Of a DNA stretch of 64,000 nucleotides, positions 19,436-29,533 are shown one piece after another (the first letter of the stretch is position 1; the number at the start of each line of letters is the position of its first letter). The notes under the pieces are model-generated. The model was given only the letters and a program-made list of their open reading frames with translations. It ran no database searches and was not told where the DNA came from. A program made the translations under genes and the position numbers. The stretch comes from JACKAQ01 sp020634975 [NCBI: Calditrichia bacterium] (GTDB lineage Bacteria > Calditrichota > Calditrichia > RBG-13-44-9): contig JACKAQ010000008.1 in the NCBI GenBank assembly GCA_020634975.1, positions 37,671 to 101,670 of the forward strand. The letters are read 5' to 3'.

Positions 19436-19872
19436 TATCTGTGGATTGCGAAAGTCACTTTTCCCCAGATTTCGAAATCCCGCTCCGGTTTTACCAGAAT
19501 CGGGTCGAAATCGCCGTCCATCGCCATCAGCAGAATGTGGTTGTCGCGCTGAATCATGCGTTTTACCACAAACCCGCCGTCCAGCACTGCCAGAATAATT
19601 TCGCCGGATTTGGGTGTGATGGAAGTGTCAATAATCAACAGATCATCGTTGCAGATGCGCTCCGAAACCATGGAATCGCCTTCCACCCGGAAAATGTAGG
19701 TTGAGTTCGGATGCTGGATAAGCAATCGATTGATATCCAGCTTGCCTTCCAGATAATCATCCGCAGGGGAGGGAAAACCGGCGCGTGCCGGTATAAAGCT
19801 GAACTTCAGCAGCAGCGGTAGCCGGACAACCGGCAGGAGATGTTTGTTTTTACACGGTCGATCCATCGCCAT
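19432..19872 (-). CDS. umuD: UmuD, LexA-like self-cleaving subunit of polymerase V
   Basis: An S24-family protein of 146 residues when started at MAMDRPCKN, where AAAGGA lies at the right distance. The frame extends 33 bases further to a GTG at 19905. The cleavage region reads ARAGFPSPADDYLEG, so the scissile bond would be Ala-Gly rather than the Cys-Gly of the E. coli protein. The catalytic Ser is in RVEGDSM and the Lys in GFVVKRM. QLLIQHP-like INRLLIQHPNSTY is the UmuD signature. It is operonic with umuC. I could not identify a convincing LexA box in the 270 bases upstream. Confidence 0.93.
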   Translation of the reverse strand: MAMDRPCKNKHLLPVVRLPLLLKFSFIPARAGFPSPADDYLEGKLDINRLLIQHPNSTYIFRVEGDSMVSERICNDDLLIIDTSITPKSGEIILAVLDGGFVVKRMIQRDNHILLMAMDGDFDPILVKPERDFEIWGKVTFAIHRY

Positions 19873-20178
19873 AAAATCCTTTTTAAATAGTGGAATAAAA
19901 ATCACTAATTATGGCTTATCATCGACCCTTGAACCCAAAAACAGAGAATCTTTTGTGAAAATAAGTGAATTTATGTATATCTAAAAGTGCGCCGAATCAA
20001 CAAAAACGAAACGCTAAAATTTACCAAGCTACACCAGTTTTTAGACCATTCAGTGCTCGTAATTGATTGCTATTGAACACAATTATTAAATTTTACGCCG
20101 CAATTTGCAAGCGTTAAGGTTCATTCATTTTGTGTCGAAATTATTGATTAGAATCAAAATAAGTTAGTAGAATTAGAA

Positions 20179-23100
20179 ATGTGGGTAATTGAATTGAAAA
20201 AGAGTTTCCTGAACAAAAGTGCTTTAATAGACCAAATTGAGAAGCAGGCAAAAGTTGGATATTGGGTTCTGCAGTTAGCAACAGAAACCACAATATGGTC
20301 GGAAGGCACTTATCGAATATACGGTATTGACCCAGGTAAACCATCCCCCTCAAAAACAGAATATTTCCAGCTGGTGCATCCGGATGATGTTGAATACGTT
20401 CAATCGAAAGTTGTAGAATGCATTGCCAACGGGAATTGTCAGTTTAGCCAGCGAATTATCCGGCCGGACGGCACGGTGCGTGTCGTCCATTCAAATGTTG
20501 TTACGGAATATGAGAATGGGCAGCCGGTTAACATCACCGGCACCTGTCAGGATATTACGGAACTGCACGAAGCAAAAGAGAGCTTGGCCAAAGCGAATAG
20601 CAATCTGAAAGCGGTTGTAAAATCTATCAAGGATATCGTGTTTCAGTTTGATGAAAATGAACGGTTTCTCACGGTATGGGTGTCCGATCCCTCACGTTTG
20701 TTTATGCCGGAAGACGTATTTATCGGCAAAACCATCCGGGAAGTTTTTGCGGATGAGTTCGGGGAATACTTCTCAGAGAATTTTAAAACGGTGCTCAAAA
20801 CGGGTAAAACGATAAAACTGGAGTATCAACACCCCGCCGATAAACGGTATTATATAGCGACGATTTCCAGAGTGATCGATCCGGTAAGCGGTGCAAAAAC
20901 GATAACAGCCGCAATATCGGATATTACGGAAAAATTTGAGCTGCAGCAAAAACTGCAAATCAACGAGCAGCGTTGGGCGTTTGCACTGGAAAACGCAAAC
21001 CAGGGAGTGTGGGATTGGGATGTTGAAAACAATACAGTATTTTACTCCGATACCTGGAAAAAACTGTTAGGCTACGAACCGCACGAAATTTCGGATACGC
21101 TGGATGAGTGGGCAACTCGGGTGCACCCGGAAGATTTGCCCAAAGCCAAACAAAAGATTGAAAAACATATTAACGAAGAAACCAGACATTATTACATCGA
21201 ATTTCGTATGCGCCACAAATTCGGGCATTATGTATGGATTATTTCACATGGGAAAATTATTGAACGCACTGCAGAAGGTAAACCCAAACGCTTTATTGGC
21301 ACACATACGGATATTTCCAAGTTGAAAAAAGCGGAAGCGGAAGTTCGCAGATTGGCACTCGTTGCAGAAAGAACCATCAATGGTGTATTGATCACTGATA
21401 CGCAGGGAAGAATTACATGGGTGAATAAAAGTTTTGAACAAATATCAAAGTATAGCATGGATGAACTGGCGGGCAAAAAGCCAGAGGATTTGCTTTCCGG
21501 TCCCAAAACAAAACAGAAGACAATAAATGATATTGCTAAAGCGATTGCGGCACGCGAAACTTTCCGGGGCGAAGTTTACAACTATAGCAAAGATGGATCC
21601 GGGTATTGGGTGTATCTATCGCTGACGCCGATTTACGAAAACGGCAAATGGCAAGGCTATATTTCGGTCGAAACTGATATTTCCGAAAAGAAACGGACAG
21701 AAGAAAAGCTTTCGCGTTCTGAAAAAATGTTGAAAAAAGCCCAGGAAACGGCCAAAATCGGGCATTGGTATTTCGATGTAATCAATAACACGCTGGAATG
21801 GTCCGAGGAAACAAAAAATATTCACGATGTGGCTGTTGATTTTTCGCCAAATGTTGCAACGGCAATAAATTTCTATCATCCGGAAAGTGTGGCGAAAATT
21901 CAGGCGGCATTCAAAAAGGCGTTGTTGGGTGAGCCGTATAATCTGGATCTGAAAATTATTTCTGCGGCAGGTATCGAAAAACATATTCGCACAATGGGAC
22001 GCCCAGAATACGAGGGGGATAAAATAATCGGTGTTTCGGGCATCTTTATGGACATCACTCGGGAAAAAGAAGTTGAAATATTGCTCCGGGAAAGCGAAAA
22101 TCGCTTAAATGAAGCGCAAATTTTGGCTGCAATTGGTAGCTGGGAATATCTGGTTCGAAAAGATGAAGTGATAATGTCCAAAGGGATGGCCAGAATTTGG
22201 GAAACTGAGGAAATGCAGTTTTCCAGAGAGCAATTTTTAAATTCCGTACATCCGGATGATGTTGAAAAGTTGAAAGAATACATTCAGGCATCGATAGTTG
22301 ATAGTAAGAAATATGATTTGTTGCATAGAATCGTTACGCCGAATGGGACCATCAAATACATTCACGCAAAAGCCGATGTGGTTTTAAACCGTGCCGGTTT
22401 TGTGCGGGCAGTACGCGGAACATCGCAAGATGTTACGGAAAAAGTGCGATACGAGCAGGAATTGATCGCGGCAAAAGAAAGGGCGGAAAAAGCATCGCAT
22501 TCAAAAGCGGAGTTCCTTTCGATGATGTCGCACGAAATTCGCACGCCGCTGAATGCTGTAATCGGGATGACGCATCTGTTGCGGCAGGAAAATCCCCGTG
22601 ATGATCAAATCGAAAATCTGAATACGTTAAAATTTTCCGCTGAAAATCTGCTGGTGCTGATCAACGATATTCTCGATTTTAACAAGATTGAAGCCGGGAA
22701 AATAGAATTTGAGGAAAATGCGTTCGATGTGGCGCGATTGGTGGAAAGCATTTGCCACGCGATGAGCTTTAAAGCGGAGGAACAATCGAACCAGTTGCTG
22801 ACCAAAATCGGTAAAACTGTGCCAAAAGTGGTTGTTGGCGATGCAATCCGGCTGAATCAGGTGCTGACAAATTTGATTAACAACGCACTAAAATTTACGG
22901 AAAAAGGCAACGTAACGGTTTCAGTGAAAAATTTGGGGATCAAAAATGATTTTGTCAAACTCCTATTCAGCGTGAGAGATACGGGCATTGGCATCGAAAA
23001 AGAAAATTTGTCACGTATTTTCGAAAGCTTTACGCAGGCGCGATCCAACATTTCCAGAATGTATGGCGGCAGCGGTTTGGGTTTGGCAATTACCAAAAGA

Positions 23101-23622
23101 CTACTCGAATTACAGGATAGTCAAATATTTGTAAAATCTGAGGTTGGTAAAGGCTCTGAGTTCTCATTTGTGATGCGTTATCGTGTTCCGTTAAATCAGA
23201 TACTGAAAACAGAGGAGACAAGTTTTGTCGCCGATACGTTTTCATCGCTGAAAGGAACCAGGGTTTTGTTGGCGGAGGATAACCGTGTGAATATCCGTGT
23301 TGCCCAAAAATTTTTGAATAAATGGGATATTGAGGTGGATACGGCAGAAAATGGCAAAATCGCGCTGGAGAAAGCGCGACTGAACAATTATTCTGTCATT
23401 TTGATGGATTTGCAAATGCCGGAAATGGACGGACTCGAGGCAACCCGGCAAATTCGAAATCTGGACGACAGCCGTTATTCGACGGTTCCTATTATTGCAC
23501 TCACTGCTTCCGCGTTGATGGAAACCAAACGAGATGTGTACACCGCAGGGATGAACGATTATATTACAAAACCGTTTAACCCTGCCGAATTATATCGGAA
23601 GCTCAAAAAATATTCCGTTTGA
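20179..23622 (+). CDS. Cytoplasmic hybrid histidine kinase with about six PAS domains and a receiver
   Basis: A 1147-residue sensor with no membrane segment. Repeated PAS/PAC units begin near residues 18 (QAKVGYWVLQ), 145, 262 (ALENANQGVWDWDVE), 390 (AERTINGVLITDTQGRIT), 515 (AQETAKIGHWYFDV) and 645 (AQILAAIGSWEYLV); most carry the PAC-type ending ITGTCQDITE or IGTHTDIS. HisKA follows with phospho-acceptor H785 in MMSHEIRTPLN, then HATPase_c (NLINNALKFTEKG, DTGIGIEKENL, GGSGLGLAI) and a C-terminal receiver with phospho-Asp D1077 in LMDLQMPEMDG and K in ITKPF. It probably integrates several cytosolic signals and phosphotransfers internally. No separate regulator lies next to it. Confidence 0.93.
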   Translation: MWVIELKKSFLNKSALIDQIEKQAKVGYWVLQLATETTIWSEGTYRIYGIDPGKPSPSKTEYFQLVHPDDVEYVQSKVVECIANGNCQFSQRIIRPDGTVRVVHSNVVTEYENGQPVNITGTCQDITELHEAKESLAKANSNLKAVVKSIKDIVFQFDENERFLTVWVSDPSRLFMPEDVFIGKTIREVFADEFGEYFSENFKTVLKTGKTIKLEYQHPADKRYYIATISRVIDPVSGAKTITAAISDITEKFELQQKLQINEQRWAFALENANQGVWDWDVENNTVFYSDTWKKLLGYEPHEISDTLDEWATRVHPEDLPKAKQKIEKHINEETRHYYIEFRMRHKFGHYVWIISHGKIIERTAEGKPKRFIGTHTDISKLKKAEAEVRRLALVAERTINGVLITDTQGRITWVNKSFEQISKYSMDELAGKKPEDLLSGPKTKQKTINDIAKAIAARETFRGEVYNYSKDGSGYWVYLSLTPIYENGKWQGYISVETDISEKKRTEEKLSRSEKMLKKAQETAKIGHWYFDVINNTLEWSEETKNIHDVAVDFSPNVATAINFYHPESVAKIQAAFKKALLGEPYNLDLKIISAAGIEKHIRTMGRPEYEGDKIIGVSGIFMDITREKEVEILLRESENRLNEAQILAAIGSWEYLVRKDEVIMSKGMARIWETEEMQFSREQFLNSVHPDDVEKLKEYIQASIVDSKKYDLLHRIVTPNGTIKYIHAKADVVLNRAGFVRAVRGTSQDVTEKVRYEQELIAAKERAEKASHSKAEFLSMMSHEIRTPLNAVIGMTHLLRQENPRDDQIENLNTLKFSAENLLVLINDILDFNKIEAGKIEFEENAFDVARLVESICHAMSFKAEEQSNQLLTKIGKTVPKVVVGDAIRLNQVLTNLINNALKFTEKGNVTVSVKNLGIKNDFVKLLFSVRDTGIGIEKENLSRIFESFTQARSNISRMYGGSGLGLAITKRLLELQDSQIFVKSEVGKGSEFSFVMRYRVPLNQILKTEETSFVADTFSSLKGTRVLLAEDNRVNIRVAQKFLNKWDIEVDTAENGKIALEKARLNNYSVILMDLQMPEMDGLEATRQIRNLDDSRYSTVPIIALTASALMETKRDVYTAGMNDYITKPFNPAELYRKLKKYSV

Positions 23623-23640
23623 GTAACGGAAATTGATCAA

Positions 23641-23679
23641 AAATAAAAAGCGTCAGCGAAACTACCTGTTCGCTGACGC
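23641..23679 (-). terminator. Strong hairpin terminator between convergent genes
   Basis: GCGTCAGCGAA (23650-23660) and TTCGCTGACGC (23669-23679) form an 11-bp perfect stem with an 8-base loop. On the minus strand it is followed by TTTTTATTTTT, a good terminator for the sorting-domain gene. It may also block read-through of the kinase gene from the plus side. Confidence 0.85.
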
Positions 23680-23703
23680 CAAAAACAGCTTCATTCATCA
23701 AAA

Positions 23704-24417
23704 TTATTTAGCAAGAACCATTTGTTTAGCCTGCCGTTTTCCATTGTTGATCACTTCGTAAATATATATTCCGGATGGACTTAGCTCGCCTCGGTCGTTG
23801 CGCCCGTCCCAACGGACCGCATGAAGCCCGGATTGCAGAAAGCCGTCGGTCAACGTCCGGACAACCTGACCGTTGATGTTATACACTGTTAATTCAACTT
23901 CGCCGGACTGCGGAATCGTAAAGCGGATTTGCGTTTCCGGGTTAAACGGGTTGGGGTGGTTGGGGTAAAGTTCAAATGACTGTGGCAGATCGCTGATAGC
24001 CGGATCATCGATTCCGGTTACGCTGCCGACAACTACAGAGGTGGAATCCCACAGCCGCGATGGTCTTCTGTAACCTGCATTAATCAGATATTTTCCGTTA
24101 GCAGGTGCCGTTAAAATGAACGGGTTGTCGTTGGATGAATTTTCAACATCTACCACATTTCCATTTTCATCAATCAGCTCACCGGCAACTTCCTGACCGG
24201 CGGTAACACCAATCAACGTGACTTCGATTTGCATATTCGGCAGCATTTGTGTGCTCACTATTCCGGCATCGTGATTGTGGCAGTTGCCGCCGGAGCACCC
24301 GGGATCGCTCAATCCGTTATCATCCGGTTTGGAAATACCGAGCGAATAAAATACAAATACAGACATTGTCATAAAAAACATAAACAGAGAAAATTTGACT
24401 TTCATTCCCGACTCCAT
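23704..24417 (-). CDS. Secreted protein with C-x4-C-H motif and type IX sorting-like C-terminus
   Basis: 237 residues: signal peptide (FSLFMFFMTMSVFVFYSLG), then SDPGCSGGNCHNHDAG, which is a C-x4-CH motif as in some c-type haem sites and choice-of-anchor V domains, then a short beta domain resembling Reeler/anchor regions (QMLPNMQIEVTLIGVTAGQ). The C-terminal 85 residues are the canonical sorting module (FELYPNHPNPFNPETQIRF, TVYNINGQVVRTL, SGIYIYEVINNGK). It is expected on the cell surface or released. A single CxxxxCH gives at most one haem, and haem binding is speculative. No operon partner. Confidence 0.75.
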   Translation of the reverse strand: MESGMKVKFSLFMFFMTMSVFVFYSLGISKPDDNGLSDPGCSGGNCHNHDAGIVSTQMLPNMQIEVTLIGVTAGQEVAGELIDENGNVVDVENSSNDNPFILTAPANGKYLINAGYRRPSRLWDSTSVVVGSVTGIDDPAISDLPQSFELYPNHPNPFNPETQIRFTIPQSGEVELTVYNINGQVVRTLTDGFLQSGLHAVRWDGRNDRGELSPSGIYIYEVINNGKRQAKQMVLAK

Positions 24418-24666
24418 TTTTTTGGTAAACGAATAAATTTACAATTATCCTGAAATCAATTGGAGTGCCAGAAATGTAAATTTGGCAAAAACATTTTTGA
24501 TTTGTCGCTGTATGTGGTTGTTTTTAAACAACTAATATAAAATATATATGTTTTGTTTTTTTTGTGAGGCGTTTTTCAGAAGCGATCTGAATAATCAATA
24601 ATTCAGAATAAATGTGCCGAAATTATACAAGTTTTGCTGTTCGAAATCAACGATTTGGACGCTGTT

Positions 24667-26628
24667 TCAGATTGTTTTGATGTATTCTTTAAAGGATTGC
24701 AATTGGCGAAACTCGCCAATGATGCCCACCAAATCTGACTTTTCAAATGTGAAATTCGCATGCGGATTCGGGAAAAATTGCTCATCGCGGATAACTGCAA
24801 CAATCGAAACACCGGTTTTTGCCCGAACGTGCAATTCCGAAATACTTTTGCCAACAAACTGGCTGTTTTCCGGAATATTGATCCAATTCAGATCCAGCCC
24901 GCGCGATACGCTTTTAAGCTGCGAAATAATCCGGTAGTGATGCTCGGAATCGTAAAGCGGTGCATACAATTCTTTGTGAACGACATCGGTAAAATCGTTG
25001 ATCTGGTTCATCGGAATGTTCAAATGGATCAACGCTTGCCGGGTTAATTCCAGGCTGGCTTCGAACTCCGGCTGCACCACTTCGTAAACCCCTTTTTCGT
25101 GCAATTCCGACATATGCTCGATATTATTTGCACGCGCGACAATGCTCAAATTAGGATTCATTTTTCGCGCTTCATCCACAATTGCGTTAGATATCGCTGC
25201 CGATGGCGTGGTAATTACCAGCAATCGTGCATTATTCACTGTCGCAGCTTCCTGCACAATGTGCTGCGATGCATCGCCGTAAATCACCGGCAATTTTTCC
25301 GTTTTGAAATATTCCACCCGGCGATGATCCAGTTCAATAATCACAAAATTCAACGACAATCGTTTCAGGATTTTGGCAATATTTTGCCCTACCTGCCCGC
25401 CGCCGGCGATCACAATATGGTCTTTCAGCTCAGTATCCGGCAGGTTGATTGTTTCCAGTTTCTCCCGTTTAAACACGGATTTTTTGAGTGAATACAGCGG
25501 TTGGGTTAAGCCGGATAGGAGAGGGGTGATAAACATCGTGACCACCGCCGTTGTGAGGATCAGCGAATATAAATTGGCATCGATGGATTGTGTGTTCAGC
25601 CCAACTCGCGCCAGCACAAACGAAAATTCGCCAACCTGAAATAGCCCGAAAGCGATGGCAATCGGGATAACGTTTCCGTAGCCAAACAACTTGCCGATCA
25701 CGCCAAAAATTAATCCTTTGCCGATCACTACAAACAGGATGAGATATAGCACCAGTTGATAGTTGCTCACCAAAAAGGAAATATCCAGTAGCATGCCCAC
25801 AGATGTAAAAAACAGCAGCCCGAAAATATCTCGCAGCGGAATAATATCGCTGAGCGCCTGATAGCCGTAATCCGATTCGCTGAGCACCATCCCAACCACA
25901 AACGCCCCAAATGCAAAAGATAGCCCAAAAATATGAGTGCCGTAACCCACACCCAACCCCAACGCTGTAATGGTCAACAGAAAAAATTCCCTGGAATTTC
26001 CTCTGGCAATATATTTCATGAGCAACGGTATCAGGCGGGTGCCCAAAATGATAATCAGAAAAAGAAAAATCGCTGCTTTCAACACCGCCCAACCGATCGC
26101 CGGCAAACCGGACTGAATATCGTTGAGTTGCGGTAAAATGATCATCAGTGGAACGATCGCCAAATCCTGCACGATGAGCATCCCGATCATCACCCGGCTG
26201 GAAAGGGTGCCCATTAATCCTTTGCTCATCAGGGTTTTGAGCACAACCATCGTGCTGGAAAGTGAGAGTAGTGCACCCAGCCACAGCGCCGATTTCCAAT
26301 CCCAACCAAACAAATAGCCAAACAAATAGCCCCATCCGATGGTCAGGAGCATTTGCAACGGCGTGCCAAAAAGGGCGATTTTGCGAACCGGTTTTAATTC
26401 TTTTAACGAAAATTCCAGCCCGAGCGCAAACAACAGCAGCGCGACGCCGATTTCTGCGAGCATTTCAATATCGTGAATATTCGAGACGGTGATACCGCCG
26501 GTGTACGGACCGATCAGTACACCAGCCAAAATATATCCCAAAATCAACGGCTGTTTGAGGAAATTGGCGAGAATGCCGCCCAGTAAGGCAAATAAAACAA
26601 TAATGACGATATCTGTTGCAATACCCAT
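24667..26628 (-). CDS. CPA2-family cation:proton antiporter with RCK domains (KefB/KefC-like)
   Basis: 653 residues: twelve to thirteen membrane segments to about residue 385 ([63 protein letters not shown]), then a TrkA_N Rossmann domain ([40 protein letters not shown]) at about 405-520 and a TrkA_C domain at the end ([20 protein letters not shown]). The build is that of K+/H+ efflux or exchange proteins gated by nucleotides. The ion specificity cannot be read from sequence. It is monocistronic here. Confidence 0.92.
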   Translation of the reverse strand: MGIATDIVIIVLFALLGGILANFLKQPLILGYILAGVLIGPYTGGITVSNIHDIEMLAEIGVALLLFALGLEFSLKELKPVRKIALFGTPLQMLLTIGWGYLFGYLFGWDWKSALWLGALLSLSSTMVVLKTLMSKGLMGTLSSRVMIGMLIVQDLAIVPLMIILPQLNDIQSGLPAIGWAVLKAAIFLFLIIILGTRLIPLLMKYIARGNSREFFLLTITALGLGVGYGTHIFGLSFAFGAFVVGMVLSESDYGYQALSDIIPLRDIFGLLFFTSVGMLLDISFLVSNYQLVLYLILFVVIGKGLIFGVIGKLFGYGNVIPIAIAFGLFQVGEFSFVLARVGLNTQSIDANLYSLILTTAVVTMFITPLLSGLTQPLYSLKKSVFKREKLETINLPDTELKDHIVIAGGGQVGQNIAKILKRLSLNFVIIELDHRRVEYFKTEKLPVIYGDASQHIVQEAATVNNARLLVITTPSAAISNAIVDEARKMNPNLSIVARANNIEHMSELHEKGVYEVVQPEFEASLELTRQALIHLNIPMNQINDFTDVVHKELYAPLYDSEHHYRIISQLKSVSRGLDLNWINIPENSQFVGKSISELHVRAKTGVSIVAVIRDEQFFPNPHANFTFEKSDLVGIIGEFRQLQSFKEYIKTI

Positions 26629-26779
26629 TGAGTGATCGATCTATTATAAAATTAACTGTAATTGAGGCATAACAACTGCCTGCAAGTGTAATTGCAGGTA
26701 AATGATACAATTAAGCCGGGCAGCAAGCAATTGAAATTCATTATTTTTCAATTTAGAAATTTGGCAGGAATTTGTTGTG

Positions 26780-27988
26780 TTAACGGAGTGGTTGTGGTGC
26801 GGATTCCCCGATTACGGTAGCGGAAACTGCGTCGCGGAAGGTGGTTAAATAATGCGCGGCAGAACGCTCCCAGCGATATTGGCTGGCTTTACGAAAGCCC
26901 TTTTCGACCAGGTTTTCCCGGAGCTGCGGGTCGCTGAGCACACTCAAAATCCCGTCTGCGATGCTGCCCGGATTGTGCGGATCGGTGTAAAATGCGGCGT
27001 CGCCGCAAACTTCCGGGATGCTTGCGGCAAAGGAGGTGACCACCGGACAACCGCAGTGCATCGCTTCCAGCACCGGCATGCCAAAACCTTCGTAAAGTGA
27101 GGGAAAAACAAACACTTCCGCATTGCGCAACAAGGAAAACATTTCCACTTTCGGCAAATATTTTTTGAAAACGATTCGCCCGTTTTTGACGGCGGTATTC
27201 ACAAAATCATCGTATTTCAGGGTGCGATCGAGATAGCGTTCATCCTCGCCAACGATGACCAATTTGTGAGGAATCCGGTCGGACAGTTGCCGGAAAGCAT
27301 CAATCAGCGCACCGATGTTTTTCATCGGACAGAGCCGCCCGATGTAGAGCAGATACGGCGTTTCCGGCGCGATTTCGGGCGATGCTGTTGCAACATCCAA
27401 TCGCTGAAAACCATTGTGTACCACTTCAATTTTCTCCGAAGAAATCCCGAAAATCGTATTCAGTAGCATTTTTGTGTGCTGCGACGGCGTGAAAATCTGT
27501 CGTGCGGTGCGCAACGCCAGCGGCAAAAAATACATGAAATAATAATATTGCTTCCCGTGAAATTCCTTGAACAGCACCGGGATGATATCGTGAATCGTGA
27601 TAATCTGGTTCGGGTGAAAGAAACAGGCTTCGAGTTGGCTGGTGTTGAACAGCGGTTGCCGCAAATGCCACAACGCCAACAGGTTGGCGTAAAGCAGCCG
27701 CAGTAGGTGACCGGGGAAGCGGTAATCCGGTGCGGTAAATTTGTTAATCCACCGTATTGTAAAATTTGTCGGAAAATCAATTTGCGAAATTTCCTCGCGG
27801 GCGTTGCGATTGACGTAAACAATAAACCGCAATCCGCTGCGATCTTTGGCAAATTCACGCAGCAGCGCAAGGGTGTAAACGGCAATCCCGCTCGGGTGAC
27901 TGCCGATATTTGTCGCGTTAATCACAACGGTGTTGCAGTGTTTATCCGCGAAAAATCCGTTCAGCAGATTGCACAAAAATTTAAGCAT
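26780..27988 (-). CDS. GT4-family glycosyltransferase
   Basis: About 402 residues from the ATG at 27988 (MLKFLCNLLNG), which has GGAGG at good spacing; the frame is open further to 28042. It has the GT-B fold: N-terminal NATNIGSHPSGIAVYTLALL (glycine loop after the first strand), and C-terminal YLLYIGRLCPMKNIGALIDAF, EVFVFPSLYEGFGMPVLEAMHCGCPVV split over the E-x7-E nucleotide-sugar motif, and SIPEVCGDAAFY. It overlaps the preceding ABC ATPase gene by eight bases. In context it probably adds sugars to the exported polysaccharide. The sugar is unknown. Confidence 0.88.
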   Translation of the reverse strand: MLKFLCNLLNGFFADKHCNTVVINATNIGSHPSGIAVYTLALLREFAKDRSGLRFIVYVNRNAREEISQIDFPTNFTIRWINKFTAPDYRFPGHLLRLLYANLLALWHLRQPLFNTSQLEACFFHPNQIITIHDIIPVLFKEFHGKQYYYFMYFLPLALRTARQIFTPSQHTKMLLNTIFGISSEKIEVVHNGFQRLDVATASPEIAPETPYLLYIGRLCPMKNIGALIDAFRQLSDRIPHKLVIVGEDERYLDRTLKYDDFVNTAVKNGRIVFKKYLPKVEMFSLLRNAEVFVFPSLYEGFGMPVLEAMHCGCPVVTSFAASIPEVCGDAAFYTDPHNPGSIADGILSVLSDPQLRENLVEKGFRKASQYRWERSAAHYLTTFRDAVSATVIGESAPQPLR

Positions 27989-28748
27989 ATTGCACCTCCG
28001 TATGGTGTTCACGTTCCGCGCCAGCGCGATAGGCTGCGGCAACGATCTCCGGCAATCCGTCCATCACAATTTGTCCGTGCGACAGCCAGATCAGCCGGTT
28101 GCACTGGTTCACCAGAAAATCCAGATTGTGCGACACAAAAATGGTGGTGCGACCGGCGCGCATCAATTGCTGCATTCGCACGATGCATTTACGCATAAAA
28201 AATTCATCACCGACGCCGAACACCTCATCCACCAGCAGCACATCCGGGCGAATATCGGTTGCCAGCGCAAACGCCAGCCGCGCATACATGCCGGAGGAAT
28301 AATTTTTCACCGGTTCATCGATAAAATCGCCAAGCTCGGAAAACCGGATGATAGCGTCGATTTTCCCGGCGATTTCGGATTGCGAATAACCCATCAGCAA
28401 TCCAGCCAGAAAGCAGTTTTCCCGCCCTGTCAAATCCGGCTGAAATCCAATGCCCAGTTCCAGCAATGGCACAATATGCCGCGATTTATCCACAAAAACT
28501 TTGCCGGATTGCGGCGAAATCACCCGGGTCAGCACCCGCAACAGGGTGGATTTTCCCATCCCGTTTCGCCCAATGATGCCGATATTTTCGCCGTCAGCGA
28601 TGGTCAGGTTTATGTTGCGCAGGGCAAAAAATTTATCGGACGAATCGCCGTTGAAAAAATTTCCCAATGTCGATTTCAGGCTGCGATGGGTGATCGCCTG
28701 TTTGTTGAACGCAACGGATACATCTTTTAGTTGAAAAACCGGAGGCAT
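27981..28748 (-). CDS. Polysaccharide ABC transporter ATPase (Wzt/KpsT/TagH type)
   Basis: 255 residues: Walker A IIGRNGMGKSTLL, signature YSSGMYARLAFALATD, Walker B VLLVDEVFGVGD and H-loop VSHNLDFL. LLELGIGFQPDLTGRENCFL and the YSSGM signature are typical of polysaccharide exporters. It stops after the nucleotide-binding domain, so the roughly 150-residue C-terminal carbohydrate-recognition domain present in O8/O9a-type Wzt is absent. It follows the permease gene by nine bases and overlaps the GT4 gene by eight. Confidence 0.93.
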   Translation of the reverse strand: MPPVFQLKDVSVAFNKQAITHRSLKSTLGNFFNGDSSDKFFALRNINLTIADGENIGIIGRNGMGKSTLLRVLTRVISPQSGKVFVDKSRHIVPLLELGIGFQPDLTGRENCFLAGLLMGYSQSEIAGKIDAIIRFSELGDFIDEPVKNYSSGMYARLAFALATDIRPDVLLVDEVFGVGDEFFMRKCIVRMQQLMRAGRTTIFVSHNLDFLVNQCNRLIWLSHGQIVMDGLPEIVAAAYRAGAEREHHTEVQYA

Positions 28749-28757
28749 AATATTTTC

Positions 28758-29522
28758 CTATAAGTAGTAGTAAAACTTGGGTTTATATCGATGAACCAAC
28801 GCGTAACCGATCAGCAGCGATACACCCGCAAATCCCATCGAAACGCCCCAATCGAGCGCGCTCGGCCAGCTCGCTTCGTAAAACGGTTTTTGGAACAGCG
28901 CTGCAAAATAGGTCACCGGATGCCATTTGAGCATTGTCGACTGGATGGATTGGGTGTCGAACATCACCGGTTTGAACAAAATCGGTGCGGAAAAGAAGGC
29001 GATCATCAACAGCATTTGCACGATGGTGCGGATGTCGCGAAAAAACACGAACAGCACCGCGGCAATCATGCCCATGCCCAAACCCAGCATCGACCACGGA
29101 ATGATGGTCAGCGGTAAAATGAGGATGTGGATTGTCCAGTTATCTTTCAGTATTGCGAAAATTGCGAATAAAACCACCAGCGAAAACAGAAATTCTACGC
29201 TGGCAACCAGCCAGCGAATCAGCGGGAAAACGAATGGCGACACATACATTTTTTTAAGCAGCCACTCGCCGCCGGTGATCGAATCTGTGCAGGCATTTAC
29301 AATTTTTTCGAAATACCGCCACGGCACCAGCGCGCTGAACAGGAACACCGCGTAATCGCGAATGTTCATTTCATTTACCACCGAAAACACCACGCTGAGC
29401 ACGGTGAGATACATCGCCGGCTCCAGAAAATTCCACAAAAAACCGAGCGAGGTGTAACGATATTTCAGCTTAATTTGATTTTTGGCGTAAAACCATGTGA
29501 AACGCCATGATGCAAGTTCCAT
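28758..29522 (-). CDS. Polysaccharide ABC-2 permease (Wzm/KpsM/TagG type)
   Basis: 254 residues with six predicted membrane segments and an amphipathic N-terminus (WRFTWFYAKNQIKLKYRYTSLGFLWNFLEPA). ILKDNWTIHILILPLTIIP and the C-terminal LLIGYALVHRYKPKFYYYL fit ABC-2 exporters of O-antigen, capsule or teichoic-type polymers. It lies directly upstream of the matching ATPase and eleven bases after the methyltransferase gene, indicating one operon. The substrate is presumably the glycan built by the flanking transferases. Confidence 0.92.
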   Translation of the reverse strand: MELASWRFTWFYAKNQIKLKYRYTSLGFLWNFLEPAMYLTVLSVVFSVVNEMNIRDYAVFLFSALVPWRYFEKIVNACTDSITGGEWLLKKMYVSPFVFPLIRWLVASVEFLFSLVVLFAIFAILKDNWTIHILILPLTIIPWSMLGLGMGMIAAVLFVFFRDIRTIVQMLLMIAFFSAPILFKPVMFDTQSIQSTMLKWHPVTYFAALFQKPFYEASWPSALDWGVSMGFAGVSLLIGYALVHRYKPKFYYYL

Positions 29523-29533
29523 TATTGCTCCGT

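Noticed and set aside
19432-19872. Loss of UmuD self-cleavage because the site is Ala-Gly instead of Cys-Gly
   Set aside because: Ala-Gly is the normal scissile pair in LexA and many UmuD proteins, and the Ser and Lys are present.
19873-20178. LexA box upstream of umuDC
   Set aside because: I looked for CTG-N10-CAG and GAAC-N4-GTTC-type dyads and found none convincing; the SOS box of this phylum may differ.
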